Shown here: piece by piece, positions 6,129 through 14,216 of the stretch | Layout: every line of letters begins with the position of its first letter | How positions within the stretch are numbered: the stretch's first letter is position 1 | NCBI GenBank assembly: GCA_041484845.1 | Contig: JBGPIK010000130.1 | Span: forward strand, 1-15,551 | From: JBGPIK01 sp041484845 | GTDB taxonomy: Bacteria > Desulfobacterota > Binatia > UBA9968 | Direction of reading: 5' to 3' | DNA: 15,551 nt | Translations under genes and position numbers: made by a program | Notes under the pieces: generated by a model | What the model saw: only the letters and a program-made list of their open reading frames with translations | What the model was told of the DNA's origin: nothing | Databases searched by the model: none

Positions 6129-8087
6129 ATGAGGTACGCAGAGAGGGGGTATAATTTAGAAATCGATTTATCCCGAGGAAGCGTTGATAGAGTAGAGACC
6201 GACCCAAAATCAACCGAGCTTTATCTGGGGGGACAGGGTGCCGCTGCCAAACTTCTATGGGATAGGGTTCCTCCTGAAGCTGAAGCCTTTTCTCCCGAAA
6301 ATTTACTCATATTCAGCAGCGGTCTTTTAAATGCCACGCCTGTTCCCGGCGCCACTCGCACCTCCGTGAATACCTTTTCTCCCCAGACTTCGCTCATGGC
6401 CCATTCGTTAATGGGATCCTATTTCGGCGTGGAAATGAAACACGCCGGTTACGACAGAATCGTCATTCGCGGCAAAAGCCCCGACCTGGTCTATCTGTGG
6501 GTAAACAACGGCAAGGTGGAAATCCGCGATGCCAGGCATCTGCGGGGGAAAGGCACTCAGGAAACGGCAGCGCTAATCAAGGAAGAGCTGCGTGATAACA
6601 AAGTTCAAGTAGCCGCCATCGGGCCGGCCGGTGAAAATAGAGTCTATATGGCCTCCATCGACCATAGTCACGCGAGCGCGGCTCGCGGGCCAGGCCCGGT
6701 CATGGGAGACAAGGGGTTAAAGGCCATCGCTGTTCGGGGAACGCAGGACATCCATACCGCACGGCCGGCTGAACTCTTCGAGATGTGTCTGCGCCTGAGC
6801 AAGGAACTTTATGACAACCCGAATGTCGGGGACTGGATGGCGGTCGATGAGGATGACAGTTTCCACCACGACAATTTCTCCTGGGGCAATGCGCGCACGC
6901 GGAGAAAAGATTTTTGGAGCAAGGAACTTCAAGAAAGGTGGACGAACTTAAAGTATGACCACATCGACCGGCAAACAGGTTGCTATAACTGCCCGAAGAA
7001 ATGCCACAATGTGATTTCCTGGCCGGGACGGAAAAGATTTTCGTATAAATGCTATGGAAAAGATACCTACCATATGGCGGCCTATCAAGAACTGGATTTC
7101 AGTTATGACATACTTGGCCTCGCTCAGGAGTATGGACTGGATTCATACTCAACGCCGCAAGTCATCGCTTTCGCGCTCGAGCTGCTGGAAGCCGGCATTT
7201 TGACCGATAAGGATTTTCCTGGGATGCCGTCCGACGCCAGAGGGAGGTTCTTCTACATCCTTGAAAAAATCACATGGCGGGAGGGTATCGGAGATACTCT
7301 GGCCAACGGCGTCTATTGGGCAGCCCGCCAGATCGGCAAAGGCGCGGAAAAATACGACCATAATACCGTTAAGAAATTCGAGCAGCTGCCCATCAAGCTG
7401 GGAAAAGTGAATCCCCCCTACTTCCTCATGATCGGCACGGGCGAGAAGATGTCCATCACCCAGATCGAAGGTTCATTTCCGCAGGACCCGCTTCCTACGA
7501 TGGAGCAGAGACAGGAGTTTGTGAAAAACTGGGTCGCGGTCCCTCATGAGAAGTTTAAAGAATGGTTCCTGAGATGGGAAAAGCGCAATGAAATATCTAA
7601 TGAGGCATCCTGTGCCATCACCGATTGGAACGAGGCGATGCATTACATTGATGACAGCCTCGGGCTCTGCGGATTTGTGTCATCGTTCAGAGGTCAATTT
7701 GGCGGCAGGACTGGATATCACGTATGGAATATCCCGGAGCTAATCTCGCTTTCGACCGGCTTTGAGTTTGATAAGGACAAACTGTGGAAAACCTTTCAAA
7801 GGATCCGGACCCTAGTGAGAGCGGTTAATGTCAGAAGGGGGTTGAGGAGACAAGATGACAGGCCGCCTAAGGACCACTGGGCGGTGAGAGACGAAAAGTT
7901 TGAACAAAAGCTGCTTGATGACTATTACCAGTTCAAGGGATGGACTACGGACGGCATTCCCACCAAAGAGACTCTGGACCAGCTGGACTTGAATTACGTG
8001 AGCGAGGACTTCATCAAGCGGGGAATCCTGACAGGGAACGAAAGCGCTCCCTCCAAGGAGACTTCAAAGGAACAAGTGAAACAATAG
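6129..8087 (+). CDS. bamB: Class II benzoyl-CoA reductase, tungsten active-site subunit BamB
   Basis: A 652-aa member of the aldehyde:ferredoxin oxidoreductase (AOR) family, the expected length for BamB. It binds a tungsten bis-pyranopterin and a [4Fe-4S] cluster and reduces benzoyl-CoA to cyclohexa-1,5-diene-1-carbonyl-CoA. The AOR N-terminal pterin domain begins with a Leu-Gly-Gly-Gln-Gly motif (33-37), with ASAARGPGPVMGDKGLKAIA at 182-201. Cluster ligands are C285, C288 and C292 (CxxCxxxC) plus C514 in the DxxGLC motif, closely matching the spacing in Pyrococcus AOR. Cys308 in YKCYG is a candidate tungsten ligand (inference). What points to BamB rather than a generic AOR is the neighbourhood: the full bamC-H order follows. 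The ATG has AGGGGG 7 nt upstream. A related dearomatising reductase with another acyl-CoA substrate cannot be excluded. Confidence 0.93.
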   Translation: MRYAERGYNLEIDLSRGSVDRVETDPKSTELYLGGQGAAAKLLWDRVPPEAEAFSPENLLIFSSGLLNATPVPGATRTSVNTFSPQTSLMAHSLMGSYFGVEMKHAGYDRIVIRGKSPDLVYLWVNNGKVEIRDARHLRGKGTQETAALIKEELRDNKVQVAAIGPAGENRVYMASIDHSHASAARGPGPVMGDKGLKAIAVRGTQDIHTARPAELFEMCLRLSKELYDNPNVGDWMAVDEDDSFHHDNFSWGNARTRRKDFWSKELQERWTNLKYDHIDRQTGCYNCPKKCHNVISWPGRKRFSYKCYGKDTYHMAAYQELDFSYDILGLAQEYGLDSYSTPQVIAFALELLEAGILTDKDFPGMPSDARGRFFYILEKITWREGIGDTLANGVYWAARQIGKGAEKYDHNTVKKFEQLPIKLGKVNPPYFLMIGTGEKMSITQIEGSFPQDPLPTMEQRQEFVKNWVAVPHEKFKEWFLRWEKRNEISNEASCAITDWNEAMHYIDDSLGLCGFVSSFRGQFGGRTGYHVWNIPELISLSTGFEFDKDKLWKTFQRIRTLVRAVNVRRGLRRQDDRPPKDHWAVRDEKFEQKLLDDYYQFKGWTTDGIPTKETLDQLDLNYVSEDFIKRGILTGNESAPSKETSKEQVKQ

Positions 8088-8097
8088 ACTCCGGGAG

Positions 8098-8658
8098 ATG
8101 GTAACCGTGAACGGTGGTTTAAAAAAGAAATTAGTCAAAGAAATAAAGGTCGATGTGGATAAATGCACGGGTTGCCGGTCATGCGAGATGGCCTGCTCGG
8201 CATTTCACGCCGTGCCGAAGTACAGCAGCCTCAATCCGGCGCGGTCGCGGATTCGAGTGATTATCGACGAGTCCAGAGACATCTACGTTCCGATCCGCGC
8301 CGGCGAGTATACCCAAGCCGAATGCACCGGGAGAAACCTTTACACGATCAACGGCAAGGAGTACTCCGAGTGCACCTTTTGCCCGTCCTGCTGCCCGTCC
8401 AGGGATTTTTTCAAAGAACCCGATTCCGGTCTCCCTCTGAAATGCGATATGTGCGAGGACGAACCGCCCCTGTCGGAGCCGATGTGTGTACAGGCTTGTC
8501 AGCAAGATGCGCTCACTTACATCGAGAGGGAAGAGCTGGTCATAGAACAAAAACCGCAAGTGAAACTGGAGGAGATGGAGATCGTATACGAAGAGTTGGT
8601 CAGGAAACATGGGAAGAAGAAGGTCATGGATACCTTTGCGCGATTGTCAAAGAGCTAA
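8098..8658 (+). CDS. bamC: Benzoyl-CoA reductase ferredoxin-like subunit BamC
   Basis: A 186-aa electron-transfer subunit that docks on BamB and passes electrons to its cluster. It resembles DmsB/HycB-type poly-ferredoxins. A CxxCxxCxxxC set lies at C23, C26, C29 and C33. Further cysteines at 76, 92, 95, 98, 99, 116, 119, 130 and 134 give enough ligands for three [4Fe-4S] clusters, as known for BamC. There is no signal peptide, so it is cytoplasmic. It begins 10 bp after bamB. The ATG at 8098 directly abuts its GGGAG (8093-8097); the GTG at 8107, with 9-nt spacing from the same GGGAG, may be the true start and would shorten the protein by three residues. Shadow frames on both strands are not genes. 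Confidence 0.92.
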   Translation: MVTVNGGLKKKLVKEIKVDVDKCTGCRSCEMACSAFHAVPKYSSLNPARSRIRVIIDESRDIYVPIRAGEYTQAECTGRNLYTINGKEYSECTFCPSCCPSRDFFKEPDSGLPLKCDMCEDEPPLSEPMCVQACQQDALTYIEREELVIEQKPQVKLEEMEIVYEELVRKHGKKKVMDTFARLSKS

Positions 8659-8895
8659 GCGGTGGAAGAATGGTCGAGAGACGACATCTCCAGAGCAAGG
8701 CAATGGGCCTGTGGCTTGAAGAGGCCCGCGAACGGAATTGCTGGAGAGACGCCTGGAGAAAAAGGTAAACGGCGAGCCGAGCACCAAACACGAAATTGAG
8801 ACCGTACGCTCCGTGCCTTGCTCTTCCGATCTCGTCTCTCAACCTCAAAATGCGAGCTGAAGCGTTAACGTAAAAGAAGAGGAATAGGAAAAACG
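8659..8895. other. Non-coding insert between bamC and bamD
   Basis: A 237-bp gap inside an otherwise compact operon. A stem GGGCCT (8705-8710) and AGGCCC (8722-8727) with an 11-nt loop is present. TGCTCTTCCGATCT at 8819-8832 is identical to the 3' end of the Illumina TruSeq read-2 adapter. Possible short frames have no recognisable protein content. The last bases hold the bamD ribosome binding site (AGGA at 8886-8889). Confidence 0.5.
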
Positions 8896-10047
8896 GTGGA
8901 AGCTGTAGCCCCCTCCAAAGAGATCATCGACGTCATCAAAGAGAACGGCGGAGACGCCTTCAGCTTGTGCTATCAATGCGGGATGTGCGATACGGTTTGC
9001 CCCTGGAACCGGGTTCGAACCTTCAGCATGCGCAAGCTAATCCGCCAGGCGACTTTCGGTCTCACCGAAATAGAAAATGAAGAGATGTGGCTTTGCACGA
9101 CGTGCGGGAAATGCCCCCAGCAATGCCCCAGGGGAGTAAAAATTATTGAATGCGGGGTGTCGTTAAGAAGGATCGCCACGGAATTCGGAGTCTTTCCCGC
9201 CTCCGTCAAACCGGTCCGCGTTGTTGCCGAAAGTCTCGCTCGTAACGGAAACCCGTTGAACCAGGAGCGTGAAAAGAGGGCGGATTGGGCAAAGGATCTC
9301 TCTGTAAAAACCTTCACCGAGGGAATGGAGATTTTATATTTTCCCGGCTGCTACCTGAGTTATGACCCGCGTTTAAAAAAAGTAGCCGCCGCCACAGTCA
9401 ACATCCTCAACAAGGCAGGAGTCGATTTTGGGATATTGGGTGCTGAGGAGGTTTGCTGTGGAGAAAGCATCCGCAAGACGGGCGATGAGGATTTATTCAA
9501 ACGCCTGGCCAGGAACAATATCAAAACGTTTATCGAGCATGGGGTGAAAAAGATCCTCGTGTCTTCGCCTCATTGCTACCAAACCTTCAAGAACGAGTAT
9601 CCCGACTTCAGAGTGAACTTTGAAGTAATGCATATCTCGCAGTTCTTGGCCCAACTTATCCGTGAGGGAAGGCTCGAGCTGAACCAGGAATTTGGGAAGA
9701 AAGTGACGTATCACGATCCTTGTTATCTGGGCCGCCATAACGGCGTCTATGACGAGCCGCGCGAAGCGTTGGCGAACGTACCCGGGTTGGAGCTGAACGA
9801 GATGCCGGAGTCGCGCGCGAACAGTTTCTGTTGCGGAGGCGGCGGAGGCAGGATCTGGATGGAGACGCCGAGGCGTGAGAGGTTCTCCGATGTCAGATTG
9901 CGACAGGCCATGGATGTTGGGGCCGAGGTGCTGGTTACTTCTTGCCCCTACTGCATCAGTAATTTCGAAGCTAGCAGGGAAACACTGGGTGTTGTCGAAA
10001 ACATAGAGATCAAGGATGTCACGGAAATCATCTCGGAATCTCTTTAG
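8896..10047 (+). CDS. bamD: HdrD-like iron-sulfur subunit BamD
   Basis: A 383-aa protein related to heterodisulfide reductase HdrD and to GlpC/LldE-type oxidoreductases. N-terminal ferredoxin domain: two CxxCxxCxxxC sets (C25, C28, C31, C35 and C67, C70, C73, C77). Two CCG domains follow: C152 in FPGC with CCG at 187-189 and C227, then C276 in HDPC with CCGGGGG at 312-318 and C350/C353 in CPYC. In HdrB/HdrD these bind non-cubane [4Fe-4S] clusters. In the Bam complex it is thought to link the HdrA-like BamE to the BamBC catalytic unit. The start is a GTG with AGGA 6 nt upstream. It is cytoplasmic, with no membrane segments. Confidence 0.9.
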   Translation: MEAVAPSKEIIDVIKENGGDAFSLCYQCGMCDTVCPWNRVRTFSMRKLIRQATFGLTEIENEEMWLCTTCGKCPQQCPRGVKIIECGVSLRRIATEFGVFPASVKPVRVVAESLARNGNPLNQEREKRADWAKDLSVKTFTEGMEILYFPGCYLSYDPRLKKVAAATVNILNKAGVDFGILGAEEVCCGESIRKTGDEDLFKRLARNNIKTFIEHGVKKILVSSPHCYQTFKNEYPDFRVNFEVMHISQFLAQLIREGRLELNQEFGKKVTYHDPCYLGRHNGVYDEPREALANVPGLELNEMPESRANSFCCGGGGGRIWMETPRRERFSDVRLRQAMDVGAEVLVTSCPYCISNFEASRETLGVVENIEIKDVTEIISESL

Positions 10048-10115
10048 CCGCATTTCTTAACATACGAGGGAAAGACATGAAGTGGTGTCGGTCGAGAAAA
10101 CAGCTACTAAGGCCA

Positions 10116-10223
10116 GTTCAAAACGTTCAAGCTAGTCAAGCCCCCATCTCTTTCCTCCCCCGCGTCGCGGGGGAGGATGAAGGAGGGGGTTTGAACGATT
10201 GGAACTTTTTGAACGAATGGAAC
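10116..10223. repeat. Compound inverted-repeat element between bamD and bamE
   Basis: The core is a perfect 12-bp inverted repeat, TCCTCCCCCGCG (10153-10164) and CGCGGGGGAGGA (10166-10177), around a single T. CCCCC (10141-10145) and GGGGG further out extend an imperfect palindrome. On the left lies GTTCAAAACGTTCAA (10116-10130). On the right lie TTGAACGATTGGAAC (10191-10205) and TTGAACGAATGGAAC (10209-10223). The right pair are direct copies (14 of 15) with an 18-bp period, and the left copy is their inverse (13 of 15). The architecture looks like a small non-autonomous or REP-like palindromic repeat. No T-tract follows the hairpin. Confidence 0.6.
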
Positions 10224-10250
10224 CCACTCTTGCCATAAGGACCAACAGCA

Positions 10251-13200
10251 GTGGAAAAAGGCGAACGTGATTTCGGAGATGTCCTGGTCGTCGGTGGCGG
10301 GATCAGCGGTATTCAAGCCGCTCTTGATCTTGCCAACACGGGCTTCAAGGTTTACCTAGTCGACAAAGCGCCGGCTATCGGCGGCAAGATGGCTCAGCTC
10401 GATAAGACCTTCCCCACCAACGACTGCTCGATGTGCATCGAATCTCCGAAGTTCCTGGAGTGCCACAGACATCCCAATATAACGCTCCTCACCCGTACCG
10501 CAGTTGATAGCGTGAAAGGGCAAGCGGGAGACTTCAAGGTCAAGCTGACTAAAAAGCCCCGATACATAAAGGAGGACACGTGCACGGGTTGCACCACGTG
10601 TGCGCAGTATTGCCCGGTCAAGGTCCCCGACCCGTATAATCAGGATCTGTCCTTGAACAAAGCCATCCATATTTATTTTTCTCAAGCGGTTCCCCTTGTC
10701 AGTTATATAGATCCTGAAGCCTGCCTCTACCTTCAAGGCGAGCAATGTACCATTTGCAGGGGAGTCTGCGAGCACAAAGCGATCGATTTCGATCAAGAAG
10801 AAGAGGAGTTAGAACTGGAGGTGGGAGCGATCGTTCTTTCTCCGGGCTATGACGTATTCGATCCCAAGCTGAGGGGCGACTATGGCTACGGCAAGATCGA
10901 GAACGTGGTAACCAGCCTCGAGTTTGAGCGGTTTTTGAGTGCCACCGGCCCGCACGAAGGCGAGATCAAGCGCCCTTCCGACGGGAAACATCCACATCGA
11001 ATAGCCTGGATTCACTGCGTCGGCTCCAGACAGGTCAGGGCGGGCGGCAACAGCTATTGTTCCGCGGTGTGCTGTACCTATACCCAGAAGCAGGTAATCC
11101 TGGCCAAAGACCATAACGCTGAGATTGAGGCTACGATCTTCCACAACGATATCCGGTCGTATGGCAAGGATTTCGAACGATTCTACCAGAGGGCGGCGAA
11201 TCTTCCCGGGGTTCGATTCATAAGAAGCTACGTATCAGTCGGAAAAGAGATCCCGGAAAGTAAAAATGTAACGATCAGATACTCTACGACCGGGGACGGG
11301 GTAAAGGAAGAAGAATTCGATCTGGTGGTGTTATCCGTTGGATTAAATCCTCCGGCCGATGCGCGGGACTTAGCAACCAAGTTCGGCGTCGAACTGGAGC
11401 CTCACGGGTTCTGTAAAACCAATCCTCTGAATCCGATTGAAAGCTCCCGGTCCGGAATCTTCGTCAGCGGGGCGTTCCAGGGACCCAGAGACATTCCCGA
11501 GTCGGTTATAACCGCGAGCGGGGCTGATGCCCTTTGCAGTCAGCTTCTTGCGTACCGGCGCGGCAAGCTGAACAGAGAAAGAGAGTATCCACCGGAAAAG
11601 GACGTCACGGCGGAGGATCCAAAGGTGGGCGTGTTTGTGTGCCGCTGCGGCGCCAATATCGGGAGGGTGGTGGATGTCCCCGGGGTTGTCCAGTATGCCT
11701 GCAGCCTGAAGAATGTCGCCCACGCTGAAGAAAGCACCTTCGCATGTGCCGCGGATACTGCGCAGAAAATAGCTGAGACGATCAAGGCCAAAGGGCTCAA
11801 TCGTGTGGTCATCGCCGCCTGCACGCCGAGGACACATGAACCGCTGTTCCGCGACACGCTTCGTGAAGCGGGAATCAATCCGTACTACTTCGACATGGCG
11901 AATATCAGGGAGCATTGCTCCTGGGTCCACTCGCGCGAAAAGGAAGACGCGACGCAAAAGGCAAAAGACATCGTTCGGATGTCGGCGGCTCGAGCCACTC
12001 GATTACAGCCTTTGCAGGAATTCGAGCTCCCAGTCGATAAGCGGGCGTTGGTGGTCGGAGGAGGCCTGGCCGGAATGACCAGCGCTTTGAGCCTGGCCGA
12101 ACAGGGATTTGAAGTCTACCTGGTGGAAAAGGAAACGGATCTGGGCGGGATGGCACGAAGGATTCATTACACGTTGGAGGGAATGGATGTTCAAGCCTAT
12201 TTAAGTGAGCTGATCGGCAAAGTCTACCGCCATCCCTCAATTCATGTATCTACCGCTGCAACCATCACAGAGGCTTCCGGTTATGTGGGAAATTTCATAA
12301 CCAAAGTGAAGTCTGACGGATGGGTCCGCGAGATCCACCATGGAATAACGATCATCGCTACCGGGGCCGACGAATATAAACCCACGGAATACCTGTACGG
12401 ACAAGATGACAGGGTGTTGACGCAGCTGGAGTTGGAGGAGCGAATCGCCAAAAAAGAACAAAGAGTGATGGGCTCCAGCAGTATGGTGATGATCCAGTGT
12501 GTTGGCTGCCGGCAGGAGGACAGAAATTACTGCAGCCGCGTCTGTTGCGATCAGGCCATCAAGAACGCGTTGAAACTGAAACAGATAAATCCCGGAATGG
12601 ATATCCACATCATGTTTCGGGATATGAGAACTTATGGGTTCAAAGAGGATTATTACCGGGAAGCGGCGAGTAAAGACGTAAGGTTTATTCGCTACGAGGC
12701 GGATGACAAACCTCAGGTCGAGGCTGTTGAAGAGGGCGGCAAACCGGTATTGCGGGTTACCGCCACCGATCCAATCTTGGGCCAGAAACTTTTTATCGAT
12801 ACCGATTCGGTCGCTCTGGCTGCCGCGGTTATTCCTTCGGCGACAAGTCATGAAGTGTCCAAGTTGTTCAAAATCCCCTTGAACCCGGATGGCTTCTTCC
12901 AGGAAGCCCACGTGAAGTTAAGACCGGTCGACTCTGCCGCGGACGGCGTCTTCCTGTGCGGCATAGCGCACTATCCCAAACATATATCGGAAACGATCAG
13001 CCAGGCGTACGGGGCTGCCGGCCGAGCTGCAACGGTTCTCACGAGGGATTCCGTCGTGGCCTCCGGCGCTATTTGCGAGGTGAACGAAAACGCATGCGTA
13101 TCGTGCGGCGGATGTATCTCCGTTTGCACGTATGACGCCATAGAATTTCATGAGACGCCGCACGGCAAGAAGGCCAGGGTGAATCCCATTCTTTGTAAAG

Positions 13201-13346
13201 GCGACGGCTTGTGCAACTCGAGGTGTCCAACCGGGGCGATTTTTCTAAAGCACTTCACCAATGAAGAGATTTTTGCCCAGATCGACGCGGCGTTTCCAGC
13301 CCCGGTAGAAACTCCGCTCATGGAGCAAGCGGAGATGAACGCCTGA
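10251..13346 (+). CDS. bamE: HdrA-like flavin/iron-sulfur subunit BamE
   Basis: A 1031-aa fusion of two HdrA-like modules, proposed site of flavin-based electron bifurcation in the Bam complex. Module 1: FAD-binding VVGGGISG (13-20), NDCSMC (57-62), an inserted ferredoxin set C111, C114, C117, C121 with C158, C166, C169, C173, and the HCVGSR cysteine region (256 onward, with C270, C274, C275). Module 2: CRCG (464-467), C524 and C556, FAD motif VVGGGLAG (601-608), QCVGCR (749-754) with C761, C765 and C766. C-terminal ferredoxin: C949, C952, C955, C959, then a second set C982, C988, C992 in which Asp985 replaces the expected cysteine. The start is GTG 10251, with AAGGA 9 nt upstream. The stop is 14 bp before bamF. 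Confidence 0.92.
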   Translation: MEKGERDFGDVLVVGGGISGIQAALDLANTGFKVYLVDKAPAIGGKMAQLDKTFPTNDCSMCIESPKFLECHRHPNITLLTRTAVDSVKGQAGDFKVKLTKKPRYIKEDTCTGCTTCAQYCPVKVPDPYNQDLSLNKAIHIYFSQAVPLVSYIDPEACLYLQGEQCTICRGVCEHKAIDFDQEEEELELEVGAIVLSPGYDVFDPKLRGDYGYGKIENVVTSLEFERFLSATGPHEGEIKRPSDGKHPHRIAWIHCVGSRQVRAGGNSYCSAVCCTYTQKQVILAKDHNAEIEATIFHNDIRSYGKDFERFYQRAANLPGVRFIRSYVSVGKEIPESKNVTIRYSTTGDGVKEEEFDLVVLSVGLNPPADARDLATKFGVELEPHGFCKTNPLNPIESSRSGIFVSGAFQGPRDIPESVITASGADALCSQLLAYRRGKLNREREYPPEKDVTAEDPKVGVFVCRCGANIGRVVDVPGVVQYACSLKNVAHAEESTFACAADTAQKIAETIKAKGLNRVVIAACTPRTHEPLFRDTLREAGINPYYFDMANIREHCSWVHSREKEDATQKAKDIVRMSAARATRLQPLQEFELPVDKRALVVGGGLAGMTSALSLAEQGFEVYLVEKETDLGGMARRIHYTLEGMDVQAYLSELIGKVYRHPSIHVSTAATITEASGYVGNFITKVKSDGWVREIHHGITIIATGADEYKPTEYLYGQDDRVLTQLELEERIAKKEQRVMGSSSMVMIQCVGCRQEDRNYCSRVCCDQAIKNALKLKQINPGMDIHIMFRDMRTYGFKEDYYREAASKDVRFIRYEADDKPQVEAVEEGGKPVLRVTATDPILGQKLFIDTDSVALAAAVIPSATSHEVSKLFKIPLNPDGFFQEAHVKLRPVDSAADGVFLCGIAHYPKHISETISQAYGAAGRAATVLTRDSVVASGAICEVNENACVSCGGCISVCTYDAIEFHETPHGKKARVNPILCKGDGLCNSRCPTGAIFLKHFTNEEIFAQIDAAFPAPVETPLMEQAEMNA

Positions 13347-13360
13347 GGAGTGACCGAAAG

Positions 13361-14122
13361 ATGGCGTACAAGTTTAAGCCAAAAATCGTGGGGTTTGTGT
13401 GCAACTGGTGTTGCTACGCAGGGGCGGACCTAGCCGGAGTTTCCCGGTATCAATACCCTCCCCATATAAGAATCATCCGGTTGATGTGCTCCGGCAGAGT
13501 CGACTTGGAATTTATCCTTCGAGCTTTCTCAAATGGACTGGACGGCGTGTTCATGGGCGGCTGCTGGCCCGGTGAATGCCATTACATCACTGAAGGAAAC
13601 TACGGTGCGTTAAGCATGATGCATCTATGTAAGAAATTGCTTCAACAGATAGGGGTGAACCCCGAAAGGTTAAGGCTCGATTGGGTATCCGCCTCTCAGG
13701 GGACCCGTTTCGCGGCAGTGATGAACGATTTTTCCTCGAAGCTGGAAGAGCTGGGGCCTCTCGGCGCAGGCGAAGGTCTGGATAAGAAGGGACTGAAGCT
13801 CAAGCTGCAAGCCGTTACTAACCTGGTTCCCTACATCAAGCTCGTAGAAAGGGAGAGGCTGAGAGTGCGTTTCGATACGGAGGAAGAATACAAGGCATAT
13901 TTCACCAGTGACGAGGTGGACAGGTTATTTCGTGAATTGATCGTAGATAAATTGGCCATGAGCCAAATTCTATTGCTCCTGCGGGAAAAACCGCTTTCAG
14001 TCGGAGAAATCTCCGAGATTCTAGGCGCAGACCCGTCTGAAGTATCAACTCACCTCAACAATTCAGCAAGGCAGGGGTTGATCGAGTTCGATGAAGAGCA
14101 GAAACGGTTTGTTACGATCTAG
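13361..14122 (+). CDS. bamF: MvhD-like [2Fe-2S] subunit BamF with C-terminal winged helix
   Basis: A 253-aa protein. Residues about 8-140 are an MvhD/FrhD-type electron-transfer domain, which in methanogens links hydrogenase to HdrA. Visible are GFVCNWCCYAGADLAG (11-26; C14, C17, C18), MCSGRVD (C43) and GGCWPGECHY (C68, C73). Residues about 190-253 are a winged-helix, ArsR-like domain: LAMSQILLLLREKPLSVGEI (198-217), then SEILGADPSEVSTHLNNSAR and a short wing. All candidate ligands are ordinary Cys codons, with no in-frame TGA. GAGGAG overlaps the bamE stop and lies 10 nt upstream of the ATG, suggesting translational coupling to bamE. The protein should carry electrons between BamE and the BamGH module. 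Confidence 0.9.
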   Translation: MAYKFKPKIVGFVCNWCCYAGADLAGVSRYQYPPHIRIIRLMCSGRVDLEFILRAFSNGLDGVFMGGCWPGECHYITEGNYGALSMMHLCKKLLQQIGVNPERLRLDWVSASQGTRFAAVMNDFSSKLEELGPLGAGEGLDKKGLKLKLQAVTNLVPYIKLVERERLRVRFDTEEEYKAYFTSDEVDRLFRELIVDKLAMSQILLLLREKPLSVGEISEILGADPSEVSTHLNNSARQGLIEFDEEQKRFVTI

Positions 14123-14133
14123 GAATCGTGATT

Positions 14134-14199
14134 CGTGTTCGTGGTTCGTGTTCGTAAAAGCCGATATTCGGACGACGACGAGCACGAGCGACGAGCACG
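14134..14199. repeat. Long imperfect inverted repeat between bamF and bamG
   Basis: The 22-nt arm 14134-14155, built of repeated TTCGTG units, pairs with 14178-14199, built of ACGAGC units, at 18 of 22 positions. Three of the four differences become G-U pairs in RNA, leaving one real mismatch. The loop contains its own small hairpin, CCGATATTCGG (14161-14171). The transcript should therefore fold into a strong two-tier stem in the 94-nt gap between the two genes. No T-tract follows. Confidence 0.65.
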
Positions 14200-14216
14200 T
14201 CTGTTAGGACAGGGTC

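Noticed and set aside
8179..8610. Minus-strand open frame opposite bamC
   Set aside because: It lies antisense to a well-supported iron-sulfur gene and has no domain.
9493..10053. Minus-strand open frame opposite bamD
   Set aside because: Shadow of bamD: the plus-strand frame contains all the cysteine motifs.
10153..10177. Hairpin between bamD and bamE as an intrinsic terminator
   Set aside because: No T-tract follows either arm, and a terminator here would cut the operon. A repeat element is the better reading.
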